Of a stretch of 64,000 nt of DNA, positions 46,128 to 58,800 are shown one piece after another. Positions within the stretch are counted from its first letter, which is position 1. Every line of letters begins with the position of its first letter. The position numbers and the translations under genes were made by a program. The stretch is from Lutraria lutraria (lineage: Eukaryota > Mollusca > Bivalvia > Venerida > Mactridae). The stretch spans positions 942,501-1,006,500 of the forward strand of contig OZ026847.1 of NCBI GenBank assembly GCA_964023205.1. Reading direction: 5' to 3'. Below the pieces are notes generated by a model. It was not told where the DNA came from and searched no databases. It saw only the letters and a list, made by a program, of their open reading frames with translations.

Positions 46128-46320
46128 CCACATCCGAATAATGGCCACCCTGTGAATAATGGCCACCCTGTGAATAATGGCCACTCTGTGAATAATGGCC
46201 ACTCTGTTAAAACCCACCATTAATCATTAAGATCAAAAGTACATCCGAATAAAGGCCACCGGTCAATAAAGGTCGCATTGTGTCTTTCCCAAGAGTGGCC
46301 TTTGTTCACAGGTTTGATTT
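46128..46320 (+). mobile_element. MITE family B, copy with internal 18-bp repeat
   Basis: It contains four tandem GAATAATGGCCACCCTGT-like 18-mers (46137-46207), then ATCCGAATAAAGGCCACC, a TCTTTCCCAAG block and the right end TTCACAGGTTTGATT. These blocks match the copy at 62107-62281 in order. Its left end is degraded. Confidence 0.65.
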
Positions 46321-46329
46321 ATACAGATT

Positions 46330-47990
46330 ATGTTGTTTTCTGACAATGATCAGTTTTTTGAGCCTCGACTAGGATTTGACAAGATTGTTTATGATTTTGT
46401 CGTCGATTTCTCGGATTAAACATTACATGATAGAAAGTTTTTATTGGTTGGATTGATAACTGATTAGGCTACAAGATGCGTACGTAAAAAAATTACGGGG
46501 CAAAAACTCTTGCGTGGTAGTCTCGTCCATACATAGAACTTGGTTCCCTTGTGTTATATATATATATAGCTTAATATGTGATATATAGTATAACATTATA
46601 GTGAACAAAATCAATGAGCCGTATCCCTGTGTCAAAACACACACACGCTGCATTTATTACATTTAAATCCGAAGTTTTAAAGATATCTTAATCCATTTGA
46701 TATGTCTATCAATTATTATACTAGTGAACAACAGAACTTGATATTCAAAACCATGCAAGTATGCAAGTATGACTAGAAACATATTTAATAAAACAATCCT
46801 TTATTCAACAATTGTATCAACGAAAATGGGGCATACATACATAATATATATATAAATATATCGACAAGGCAAACACATCCTTTGAAAGGATATCAATCAC
46901 AAAATAAAACAAGCACTCGGAGGTCATTAAGGTAATGATTAAAGCATCCAATCAAATCTTAGTATGTTGATGACGTCATCATCAACGTCAAATATGCGTA
47001 ATATTTACATCAACACATAGGAATTCCGTTGATTAATTCACACACGTTTGAAGTTCTATTTAAGTTCAGTCTAGATTCTATATCAGGTAAAACACGGGTT
47101 TTATGTCTGCGTGTAAGAATACAGTGATTAAGGATGTAGGAACTCAGTTTTATACAGAGTTTGAAACATATTATAGCGATAAGGAAGATTTGAACCACAG
47201 TATTCCTAGTTTCAACAGGGAACTGTGGTCAGTTTTCACGACCGAATCGTGTCAGTTTTTGTTTCGTTATCAACTACTGAATTGATATTGCGCATGCGTG
47301 AATATCTAATTACACTAGTATGTCATTAAATGAAGTATTTTTAAAATTTATCTTCATTTCAAATACTCGTCTGCATATGCTATATCCGATTCTGTCTCTG
47401 AATTGTCCGAGATTGTTTCTGTTAATCTCTGAAGATAGAGAGAAAAAATAGTGAATTTTCTTCCATGCTACAGACCTACTTGCATAAACTTTGATATCAA
47501 GAAGCGCCCATAGATATTGATTAATCACTAAAGTTCATAAAAGCACAAGAAAGCGTCTAAATCAATCGGATCTTTATATCAGTGCATGGGTGCAAATTGA
47601 TAAGAATGAGAGATAAAATATTAATTGATAAAAAGGTGGAATCGAGCGTATAACATATAATATGAACGTCTTAATTCATGAAATTTTACTATACTTGTTC
47701 GAATAAGCATCTGCAGACAACTAAGACAATGAAGATATTATATCGTAATCAATTGTATATCCTAAACACTAAATGCTATCATAATCACACTGGTATATCC
47801 TTATCACGTTATGATAGCATAATAATTATAAATCATAAATACTATAAAGATATAATATATATCATAATCACAACTGAAGAAATAATGACCTTGATCAATT
47901 ACGAAAAATGGTTTCATTAAAATGACGATTTTGAGATAACACAGGACACGAGGACATTTAATGACCGCATACATTTGTCCAAAGGATTAA
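46330..47990. other. Intergenic region, nothing recognised
   Basis: Short ORFs only, AT-rich. A TA run stands at 46558 and a TATATATA run at 46846. I see no supported gene. Confidence 0.4.
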
Positions 47991-47991
47991 G

Positions 47992-48387
47992 AGTTGCCAT
48001 CTTGATAAATAACGACAACTCTTGCCATCTTGATAAATAACGACAACTCTTGTCATCTTGATAAATAACGACAACTCTTGTCATCTTGATAAATAACGAC
48101 AACTCTTGCCATCTTGATAAATAACGACAACTCTTGTCATCTTGATAAATAACGACAACTCTTGTCATCTTGATAAATAACGACAACTCTTGTCATCTTG
48201 ATAAATAACGACAACTCTTGCCATCTTGATAAATAACGACAACTCTTGTCATCTTGATAAATAACGACAACTCTTGTCATCTTGATAAATAACGACAACT
48301 CTTGTCATCTTGATAAATAACGACAACTCTTGTCATCTTGATAAATAACGACAACTCTTGCCATCTTGATAAATAACGACAACTCTG
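47992..48387. repeat. 28-bp minisatellite, about 14 copies
   Basis: The unit is CTTGCCATCTTGATAAATAA followed by CGACAACT, with TTGCCATC/TTGTCATC as the only common variant. Since 28 is not a multiple of three, the minus-strand frame repeats every 28 residues (RWQELSLFIK and so on); this is not a gene. Confidence 0.95.
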
Positions 48388-48389
48388 GA

Positions 48390-49870
48390 TAGAGATCGTC
48401 AGAGGTAGTGACAATAATATTTCGTAATAAAATGGAAGTGAAAACTGATTAAATAGTAAAATACAGACAATTATCATGTTTATTTCTGTTTGAATTTCAG
48501 TTATTTTTCCTCAATAAAAAGGGAGACCTTTCTAAATTTCGAATGCTTAAAAAAACACACACAAAACTCGTCCGAATTAGTAGGTTTCAGCGGATGAAAT
48601 AAAATGTATATATGAAAAGTGGCAAAAATGATAATGAAGTACACATGAATCTATGACGTCACGAAAATAAAACACACGTAAAAATATAAAATCATATGGA
48701 AAGTATCACAATTTGGTCAACAAAGGGTTTTATGAACCTGAGCGAAACACCCAAATATCAGTGTGGTATATGGTTCGAAGATTTGAACCTAGTATAAGTT
48801 TGAAAATATTAAAAAAAAACGTAACGCCCCAATTCCAAAATGGTTGCCAGAATACGTTGCACCATTTGTTTGTGTTTTCTTAGAAACAAAAATAGGAAGA
48901 ATCTAAATAAAGATAAAACAATATCATCTAATAGACGTGTAACACATAATTTAGATAGTGTTTAGAACTAAGAACATTCGTATTTTTGTTGGTTTGATTT
49001 TCCAACTAAAGGCACACATGGACATATTTTATAGAACATTTTTTACGTGTAATGAATACTGGCACGCTATAACTGTTAGTTATTTCATAAAGTAAAATAT
49101 GTGTTGTTTTCTTCTTTTTCAAATATTTAGAAATAGAAAAAATGGTCAGTGTCTATTTGGCATCGTAAATGTATATTACAGGTATATATCGAGCGCACGC
49201 AAGTAATGCATAAATAAGATTATGAAATAGTTGCTGTAATTATATTTGGACAAAAGCAATTAAATAAGGGCAACCACTACAACCTCAAACCGTTAAAACA
49301 ATACACACAGTCCTTGCACAAAAGTGAGCATTGTCTTTCCCTTGGCAATAACATAAATTGGCCGAGCTTTAATGTATAATGTGAATGTTCATTATCTCAT
49401 TATGAGAAGCGCGTGCATATTAAACAATAGTACACGTGAAAACATTACACATTGGTGATATTTTAACATAAATAAATTCTAACAAGTAAAATAGGGGATC
49501 ACTTGAAATGTTGCACACGGCATTTTTGGAAAAAAATACAATACGCCGTATTGGACTTATACAGTGTCGAGCTATCAAGTGTTGTGCCCCATGTTAAACA
49601 ATGTTATTCTATGTGACTACAAACATATTTGTGATGGCAGAAAAGACTATGGTGTAGAAATAAATGAATGCCAATGACAAAAATCCATATTCATGTAATA
49701 TCATTAAATACTTTTCTATTTGATAAATAGATTTAAAAAGCACCATTGGATTTTTTTTAACACAATTGCTTCGAGTTTCAAAAAGAAAAAAAGGATAACA
49801 TTGATAACATGAGACAGAACAGAGGATACGGGCACCCACGGGCGGGAACCAAATTATACATGAATAAACA
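48390..49870. other. Intergenic AT-rich region, nothing recognised
   Basis: No gene or repeat family seen. It separates the 28-bp array from the end of the claudin-like gene. Confidence 0.4.
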
Positions 49871-49879
49871 TTTCACACT

Positions 49880-49885
49880 TTTATT
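49880..49885 (-). terminator. Poly-A signal of the claudin-like gene
   Basis: AATAAA on the minus strand, 13 bases after the stop codon at 49899, which implies a very short 3' UTR. Later signals cannot be excluded. Confidence 0.5.
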
Positions 49886-49898
49886 TCAAACTAGAAAT

Positions 49899-52800
49899 TC
49901 ATATAACGACCTCTTCTTCCTCTTCAATGCCATTATCGTAGGCTGTCTTTTCTCGGAATATGATCTCATCAGCGTCCTTATCCAGACACAACATGAGAGC
50001 TGACACGACCAGCAAGGCAGTGGACAACCAGCCTACACCATAACTCCAACCAAAGGACCAAGAATCACCGGCTCGTTCTCCAACCTCCTCGGAATATTTC
50101 AATGGATAAATAATCAAAGCCGTTGTATTGAACATTACTGAAATAGAATAAATACATCAATAGAAATAAAAGTCAAACTTATCGGATTCAATGTATTAAA
50201 GATGGTACAGTTTCCAGTATTTTTACATAGACATAATTATAGGGAAAATGAAGTATTTCATTATTTTTTTTTTAAAACTTTGCATGACCATAGCACATGA
50301 TAACAGAAACATTTTAAGCGAAAAAATGGGGATTGACGAACTTATATGCTCTTGAATTGGATTTTTTGGCTAATCTTAGGTCATTCAAGGGCAGATAACT
50401 GATCATAAAACTCTCATACCATAATTTAAATTTTGGTTTACTTTGTTTTACTTTATTCTTGTTCAAAATGCGAAAGTTTAGGCAATTCTATTTATGATAA
50501 ATTGTATAACCTTTTTTTCAGTTGAAGTAAAGAGACTAAAATTCTTCAAAAATGTCATTTTTAAGAATATTGGCATTGGTCAAGGTAAAGAAGAAAAAAA
50601 TACAAAACCACACATTACCAATTCTTGAAATTTTGTAGAATGGCATGAAAAGAAGTAGTCTACATAAAAAGGAAGATAAATAAGGTCTTGATTATGTTCA
50701 TTTTGAATTATCTGCCCTTGAATGTACCTAAAATCAGCCAAACAATCAAGGACAGATAACTAAAATAAAAACGAGTCCGTCAACCCCCAACTTTCCATAA
50801 AACACTGAAATGAGTCTGAATAAGTCAAAGTAGAATTATAAAATAACAAGATGAAATTCAGCATAGATTTACAATAAGCTAACCTGATAAATGTGGACGA
50901 CACAGTTATGATCACAACAAGATTTATTAATTATTATAACTTGATAAAAAAGACACATTCACTGAACAGTAGAATCTATTGCGAGAATGAAGCGCCAAAA
51001 TAAGTAGGTGACGATTACTACAATAACACAGTTTTACATATTAAATAATTCCACGAAGTTGTCAAGTGATGTCGGAAATCGAATAGACGTCAAAAAGATA
51101 CACCGTGAGGCATTTAATGAATTCTTCACCGACATTGATTACTAGTATTGAAACCACACAGTTGTGATTAAAACCAATCCTGTTGTCAAATTAAAACTAT
51201 CGAAGTAAACTATATCATTCTACAAAACAGAACGATGACAAGCTAATAATGTATCAGATACTGCTACATGAAGCAGAATATGGAGTGATTGATTGTCGAG
51301 TTGTAACACTTAGGAGTACTGAACGTAAGATCGAGGGTTTGAATGTCGGCTCCGTCTGACAATATTTCAGAGATGTCTTTTAAGGGTCCCCATCCCAAAT
51401 ACTGAGCCAAGCACTGCTTGTTGGAAGAAATTTTTGACGGATCCCTTTGGTGAAAAGCTGAAAAGTTGCAGTCACCTCTCCCATTGAAAATGTACTTTCA
51501 ACATTTATTTCATAAACGTAACCGATAAATGATAAATGCTCATCTTGATTGAACTTTCCTATTACATGTACACATTACAGTAATACAACACCACTCAATA
51601 TCTGATTGAAGTCAACTTCAAAATGCTATTTCCAATAATGGTATATCTGTAATGATCTATTTATGAACCCCTTGCTTCATTTTGTTTTGAGGTTTGCGGC
51701 GATCGACTGATCTAAAGTAGCATGTAAGTCAATAAATCGTTTCTTTATTCGATAACATTGATGAACCTTCAAGCACCGATATCAAAAGGTAACAAAAAGG
51801 TATTTTATATCCACATAAATCTAGAACAAACAATAAACTTAATGATAACATGATTGGAATATACTTTGAAATTTGAACCAAATGCACATTTACACCATAG
51901 TATGAAATTATAATGTTCAGACGGTGTAATTTTATGACCAAACAATAGAACCAACAAGGGCCTCGATGTAATAAAACAATTAGATTAGTCAGCTAAATGA
52001 AATAAATTGAATACTTAAAATACTTCATATTTCAAGAAATTAAAATAACTCTTTCAATCAACACGAGTTCCTTCAATTACACAGCAGTATAAACTGGGAA
52101 TAGCGTATGCGCGATTATTCCAGTTTGTTAGACAAGCAAACAGTCAATGTAATTCAATAAATACATATACAAGATATTATGTAAAAACAGGGTGACATAG
52201 AGAAAACAGGAAGCCAATTAGGACAGGGGCGAGTATCCGAGTACTCGGGTAATCACGAGTCTAATTGAAAAATCGAGCACGAATAATCGTTATGACTGAG
52301 ATTCGTGGTTCGCGATCTTGTTTTTAACATAACGTGTTTTTTTTGTTCTTAAAATCCCCTTTCTCTGAATATATATTGTCTCACCATAGACTACTTTGTT
52401 TGCATAGAAGTACATCGGATCTTTAAATAGTGGGTCACAGACTTAAACCAGAAAATGATGCTGGTAAATCCATTAATTGAAAGGGAGAACGTATAAATTT
52501 AAGCCATAGAACAATTTACATTGATTTACTTCAATATTCCTAAAAGAAAATTAAATTTAGCTGTCATTATCATGTCACAAAAATGCTAAGATGTGTCAAA
52601 ACACAAGCTACTGTAAATATATATGACCATCCGTAAATACTGCATTTTCATTTATTTTCGTCGGACTCAATTTTCGTGATTTTTACTAAAATGGCTATTT
52701 CGTGGTTGCATAAATTATTTGATTTTGAATTTTGATAAAGGCCTTATCTCTGCATTTAAATTCGTGGGGAATTGATTTCACGGATGAGCCGACCCACGTA

Positions 52801-55800
52801 ATCCACGAAATTTAATCACCAACGAAAATTACTGATTCCACAGTATTTGTTTACACAACAGACAAGAAAAGACCTAGTCCTGAAACATTTTTTGACAATT
52901 ATGATATTTATTTGAGCTTATGGTTTTCCTCAATATCCGTTACAAAGAAATAAGCCTTCCTACACAAGTCTAACAACCTTCCCGTTTTAAAAATCTATGG
53001 GCTGTGTAAGTGCAAATCATTTTTTTTAATAATGGTCAAAACGTAAAGATAACTTTCAAATAAAGTTTCCATAGAAAGTTCAAATCCGGATCAAATGATA
53101 CAAAAGTTGAACGTATTGACCAGTAGCTCGCGGGTTGTCTAATGGTATCTCCTTGTAATAAGCTGACGTCCAGTGGTTTAACCACGTCGAAAGTTCAAGT
53201 CAAACAAACAGATGTACTGTTTGAAACAGTTTCCAGTCTGTGTCCTCATTTCTCTCATCTATTAATAATACAATGTTTACATGCTTTAGTTCAAACAAAA
53301 GGCAATTAGAACCCTAGTAATCCATTGATTTATCCACTTAGAAGAGCCAGGTCACATGTCCAGTTATCACTACGTCAGGAAATTCCACAATAAACACTCG
53401 GACTGGTACTAAGGCAGGACTTAACTTCCTCAGATATGACGTGAGTTGTTTCCGGTGTCGCGAACAACCGTCGCCCACTCCTTTAATATGTTTATCAATA
53501 ACTAGCCGTCATATTGAACTATCGATAAATAGAACCCAAAAATAATACAAGTATATACATAATGTATGGCATACACAGTACCACTAAATATGTGCTGGAA
53601 GCAGTAACAATGACACGGTTGTGTTTACCGATACTTTGCGAGTATCTTAACATTGCCGTTACAAAAAATATCAACACTGACGTAAACTGACATATTAGGT
53701 CATTAATTTCATTGTATTTAATAACGTTTTGGCGCAAATAGTTAAATACCCAGTCAGTATGTCTGTTTCATCTTTATATGTTGTTATTGTAATTAGGGAT
53801 GGGTATTGCGGGACATTTCGTATCGCGATATATTGCGATACGCAACACTGCATTGCAATACGTAAATTGCGATATACTGGGAGTTTAAAATTCTTGATCT
53901 ACATGTATTATGTATTCAAGCTTGTTTTTTTATGAAAATAAGTAGTTTTATTAAATCATTTGCAAGATGGAATTCTTTGAGTAAGCTATCACAAAGAAAC
54001 TGATAAAGATATCAGTGAATAGAATGAAACTTCATTCTGAATAGTAGACAACAATTGTACATGTATATGAAACTATCCTAAAGCAAGGCAACACATACTG
54101 TTCTAATACAGTTACAAAAATTAAATATTTCTGTTTTCCGATCGAATAGGCTACAGCTGATACAATACAAGTTGAAGTAATCAAATAGCACTTTACTATA
54201 AAAATATCGCGATACGGGGTGGAACCGTACCGGTATGTATTGCATTTGGAACGTATTGCAATATACTGGTATACGGTATTATCGTGCATCACTAATGTTA
54301 ACATATTGCACCTAGGACATCACATTGATCACACACTCCATGTTGGACGTAGATAGGCGGACAACGCAGTTGATATTTATATACGTTATGGGCTGATTCA
54401 GCAAATTTTAACAGTAGACCTTAATATGAGAATAATAAGTGCAAAGTGGGTTCCACGATTGTTGTCGAAAGACGAAATGGAAAATCGTGAGCTACTCGGT
54501 AATAAAACTGAGACGATACAAATTAACGGAAACATTCGCGATTTCTGAACAGGATGATAACCACTGGTGAAACTTGGTTGTACTACTATGATCCAATGAC
54601 CTAGAGAAGATAATTCTACACCAGGATAACGCATCAAGTCACTGGGCACTAGACACCCAATTATCTAATACTGTCCAGCTTGGTGCTGAGATCCTGGATC
54701 GCCCGTCGTACTCACAAGATTTGGCGCCGTGTGACATTTCTCTGTTCCAAATTTGAAATCATATTTGAAGGTTCGACATGTCTCCAGCTTTGAAGAGCTC
54801 CAGTCTAGTGCAATGTCTTAAGTAGATTTGACATATCATTTTACAAGAAAACATTCAAACAGCGGGTCCATAGACATGAACGCTGTGTGCAGTTCAGCGG
54901 TGGGTATTTTGACAAAATGTGACTTGACGTCATGGATAACGTTGTTCCGGCGGCGGTCGGATGCAAATGGATATACAAAAACACTTGTAATTTGAATAGT
55001 TCGGGTGTTTTCGTTGTGAAATTTTACCATGATATGCAGTACACTCTCAGCAACTTCATTATTGTGTTAATTTAGAAGCATTGGAAGATTAACAGTGTTA
55101 GGATTATCAAGACATTACATTGTCGGCATCTGTACCGGAAAACTGGCAAACTGTTAGGGATACATACATGAGGCGTGCATACTTAAACGACAGTTTATAC
55201 TGAAATATACTCGTACATGATAAGCATTTGGCTGTTTGCCTGGGATACGACCAAAATTCTACATTTTACATTCTACATTATATCAAAACAATATGTCACT
55301 AATACTTACATTATAATAATAGTCTGATAGTCTATGGTTCATATAATTATATATGTACGTTATATGTCCAGTTCATGCTGTGTTTATAATAAAAGATAAA
55401 CTCCAAGGTATGATAAGCTGAGGCGTAACTTATTTGTTTCTGCATTTACTCGTATGATTGTTATTTTATTTTTCGATATTATTCAATCGTTATCATACAT
55501 TTTATTCATTCCCTTTGATAATACCCGTGTTTTGTTAAATGTATGTTTGTTTCAAGTTTGTGTTGGTATTTATTAAAAAGCAGTCCACTCGTTGCATTTG
55601 TGCTTGATGTACATTCTTTTTTGTGCCTTTCCAGGGTCCGAGTTTATACAACTTTAGATAGGCCTCCTAAATCAATTATCATAAACTTGATTAATAAACA
55701 ATTCTTATATTAATTGATGATACTTTACTTTGACAGTCTGGTTAATCTGAATATATATTAAACAGCTTAATCTTTTAAACCAAACTACTTTGAGAATGGG

Positions 55801-58800
55801 ATTGGTATTTGAGCTGGGAGACTATTATCATGTTTTATAACCTTGGGACCAGGTCAATTAAAATGCATCTCCACTTCAGTAACAATTCATAAAACGTGCT
55901 GAAGCTTGTTCGCCGAACTGAATATTGAGTACGAAAATGGAAACAATTATTTAAGAAATATGAGCAATGACCAGTCTTGGCGTATACTCTAATCAGTTAA
56001 ATCAACGTAAAACAAAGTTCATATACTTGTAAACACATATACTTGTAAACACATATACTTGTAAACACATATACTTGTAAACACATATACTTGTAGACAC
56101 ATATTCTTGTAAATACATATACTAGTAAACACATAATACTTGTAAACACATATACTTGTAAACACATATACTTATAAACACATATACTTGTAAGCGCATA
56201 TATTTGTTACTAATCAATGGGTATGTATTTAATGCAGTTTCAAAATCTACATAACATTTGAACATACGTGCAAAGTGAACATATATTAGAGAATAAGTCA
56301 TTATCTTTCGTGTAACTTGTCTTTAAGCATTCAAACCGTTCGTCTAAATGTTACATTGTCACACTAACAAGCGATATATTACGCATCTGCTAGACAGGAA
56401 ATCACATATAGCAATCATCAATTATTCACAGATACAAAGTTAGGCCAGGCAAAATATATTCTTCGCGACAGACCTAAACAAATGCTTTAGTATACTTCTG
56501 ACCAAGACTTGAATGAATCTTACAAAAACACATTTCATGGTAATATCATATCGTATTGTTGGCAATAGTTCTTCGGAATTTTCTTTAATTATCGGAGCTA
56601 GTCGCATTCACATAGCATAGACGAAGATCGTCTAGGTTTTAAAGTCCCATATGTGTACATAAATGTATTGGTCCTTATAGTTTCTATTTGTTCTATAACA
56701 GAGGAATCCGATGTGTTTTCCTATAGTGCATACTTTCAGGCAATAAAAACTGTTTCCAAAACCAACCGTATTTTTTTCAATATCATTGAAATAAATACTA
56801 TTTATAGAACACCTGTGTTTTCCCGCAGTCATGCTATGCACACGTAGTAAAGTGACGTCACGCGCCCTACATATTTCAAGTTTACAAAAGCAAAAATGAC
56901 AGTGAGACGAAAAAGGGCTTGTTTCGTCGGTAATATTAAATTATCATGGGATGATATCAGCAATTAAATGTTTTTGCATATATTTTTCTACAGCAAAAAG
57001 CTAATTGGTCTTTAACACTTATTTAAAAAAAAATGTCGATAGTTATATAAACATTTCACAACATGGCGTTTGCTTGCTTCACGATATTTATTAGTGTGAT
57101 TTTAAATACATAAAATAACGAACGAATTACAATACCAAACACTCAATATGTCGAGTATGTTTACCTGTTGTTTGACGGTATGAAACAGTTTAGCAATAAC
57201 TGAAGCCGAGAATACCCCCCCCCCCCCCCCGACCATGCATCCTGTAGTCCAGTATTACAACATGACCATCGATCCTTCATAAATTAATTTTAACAATCTT
57301 TGTTTCGCAAAGAAAACGTAATTGGAACTGACATATAAATCAGTCCTTATACGTTTCTACGTAGCAATCATATTGTGTGAGATTAGGAAACAAACAATGT
57401 ATTACTTAGCCTTGTATTATTAAACTTGGTATTAACAGAAAACAGCCATAGAAATGAAGGCCATGGAATGTAGCCTAATCATGATCAGTACACAGTGTCG
57501 TGTTGTTGAAATCAGTCTGACTGAATTTATAGGACAATTCATCGATAAATAGAAGGTTACCGCACAATGATATATGTGAAAATAATTCAGTACTTCGCAT
57601 GGCAGTAAACAAGTACACATTTAAAATAACAACAAAACAGAAAACAGGTGGTACATTTAGTAACATATATAAAACCAAAATATGATAATGTATAATCAGA
57701 ATGGTGAAATATTTTAGCCAAAAATGATTAAATTTTAACAATATGAGTTGACAATCTTGAGAGACTGAAACTTGACATCAGGTCCCAAACTCAAATCTCA
57801 TTTTCATTGTCCGGTTGTTTCAGAGTGATTACTCTGTTAGTCACCACGGGCACAGAGGATGAACCACCTTTCACCTTCCTATTTTATATTAGATTGATTA
57901 AGATGCACACTTGAGATTTGAGTTTAGTAGTATACACCACGGGCACAGAGGGCGTTACTCACCTGCTAAGAAGTAAAGAAGCATGGAGACAAAATAACTG
58001 CGATAACGACTTCTGAATTTGCTAGCATGAAATCCTACACACGTGACAATACTCGAAACAAAACACAAGATAAGTCCTAACAAGGCGAGACCACGACAGG
58101 CATAGACCCAGTCTGAAAATAGAAACAAGGCATATACCCAGTCTGAAAATAGAAACAAGGCATAGACCCAGTCTGAAAATAGAAACAAGGCATATACCCA
58201 GTCTGAAAATAGAAACAAGGCATAGACCCAGTCTGAAAATAGAAACAAGGCATAGACCCAGTCTGAAAATAGAAACAAGGCATATACCCAGTCTGAAAAT
58301 AGAAACAAGGCATAGACCCAGTCTGAAAATAGAAACAAGGCATATACCCAGTCTGAAAATAGAAACAAGGCATATACCAAGTCTGAAAATAGAAACAAGG
58401 CATAGACCCAGTCTGAAAATAGAAACAAGGCATAGACCCAGTCTGAAAATAGAAACAAGGCATATACCCAGTCTGAAAATAGAAACAAGGCATAGACCCA
58501 GTCTGAAAATAGAAACAATCAACTAGAATTAGTTCTTTACCAGAACATTATATCGTGAAGTATTATACAGCATAGTTCCATAATATATTATTTATGGTAA
58601 AAGTAAACTCTGAACTTGATTTGCCCCGGCAGTCTGTCTTCCTTCTATCAAGGTCAATAGGTCAAGGTCAGTTGGCAAGTGCAGGTCAGTCGAGAGGTTA
58701 CATTGGTTTAATTTTAGCGGCGGCGGACAATAGATGGTTTTATTTTGGCGGATTTTTAAGAAATCGCCAATTCTTGACCACCGCCAATATTTAAATTTCC

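Larger units (their letters stand above)
50138..57962 (-). other. Large last intron of the claudin-like gene
   Basis: A 7.8-kb intron with a GTGAGT donor at 57962 and TATTTCAG acceptor at 50138. It holds the inverted-repeat, SINE-like, hAT-like, mariner and minisatellite features listed separately. The stretches 51500-52630, 54930-56030 and 56210-57780 show no recognisable features apart from a run of 18 C at about 57213 and AT tracts. Confidence 0.7.

Noticed and set aside
47917..48477. RWQELSLFIKMTRVVVIYQD repeat ORFs
   Set aside because: Read-through of a 28-bp minisatellite in rotating frames, without other coding evidence.
57955..58518. 138- to 187-codon repeat proteins on the minus strand
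   Set aside because: All frames of a 30-bp tandem repeat are open. Only the last part, from 58112, is exon sequence.
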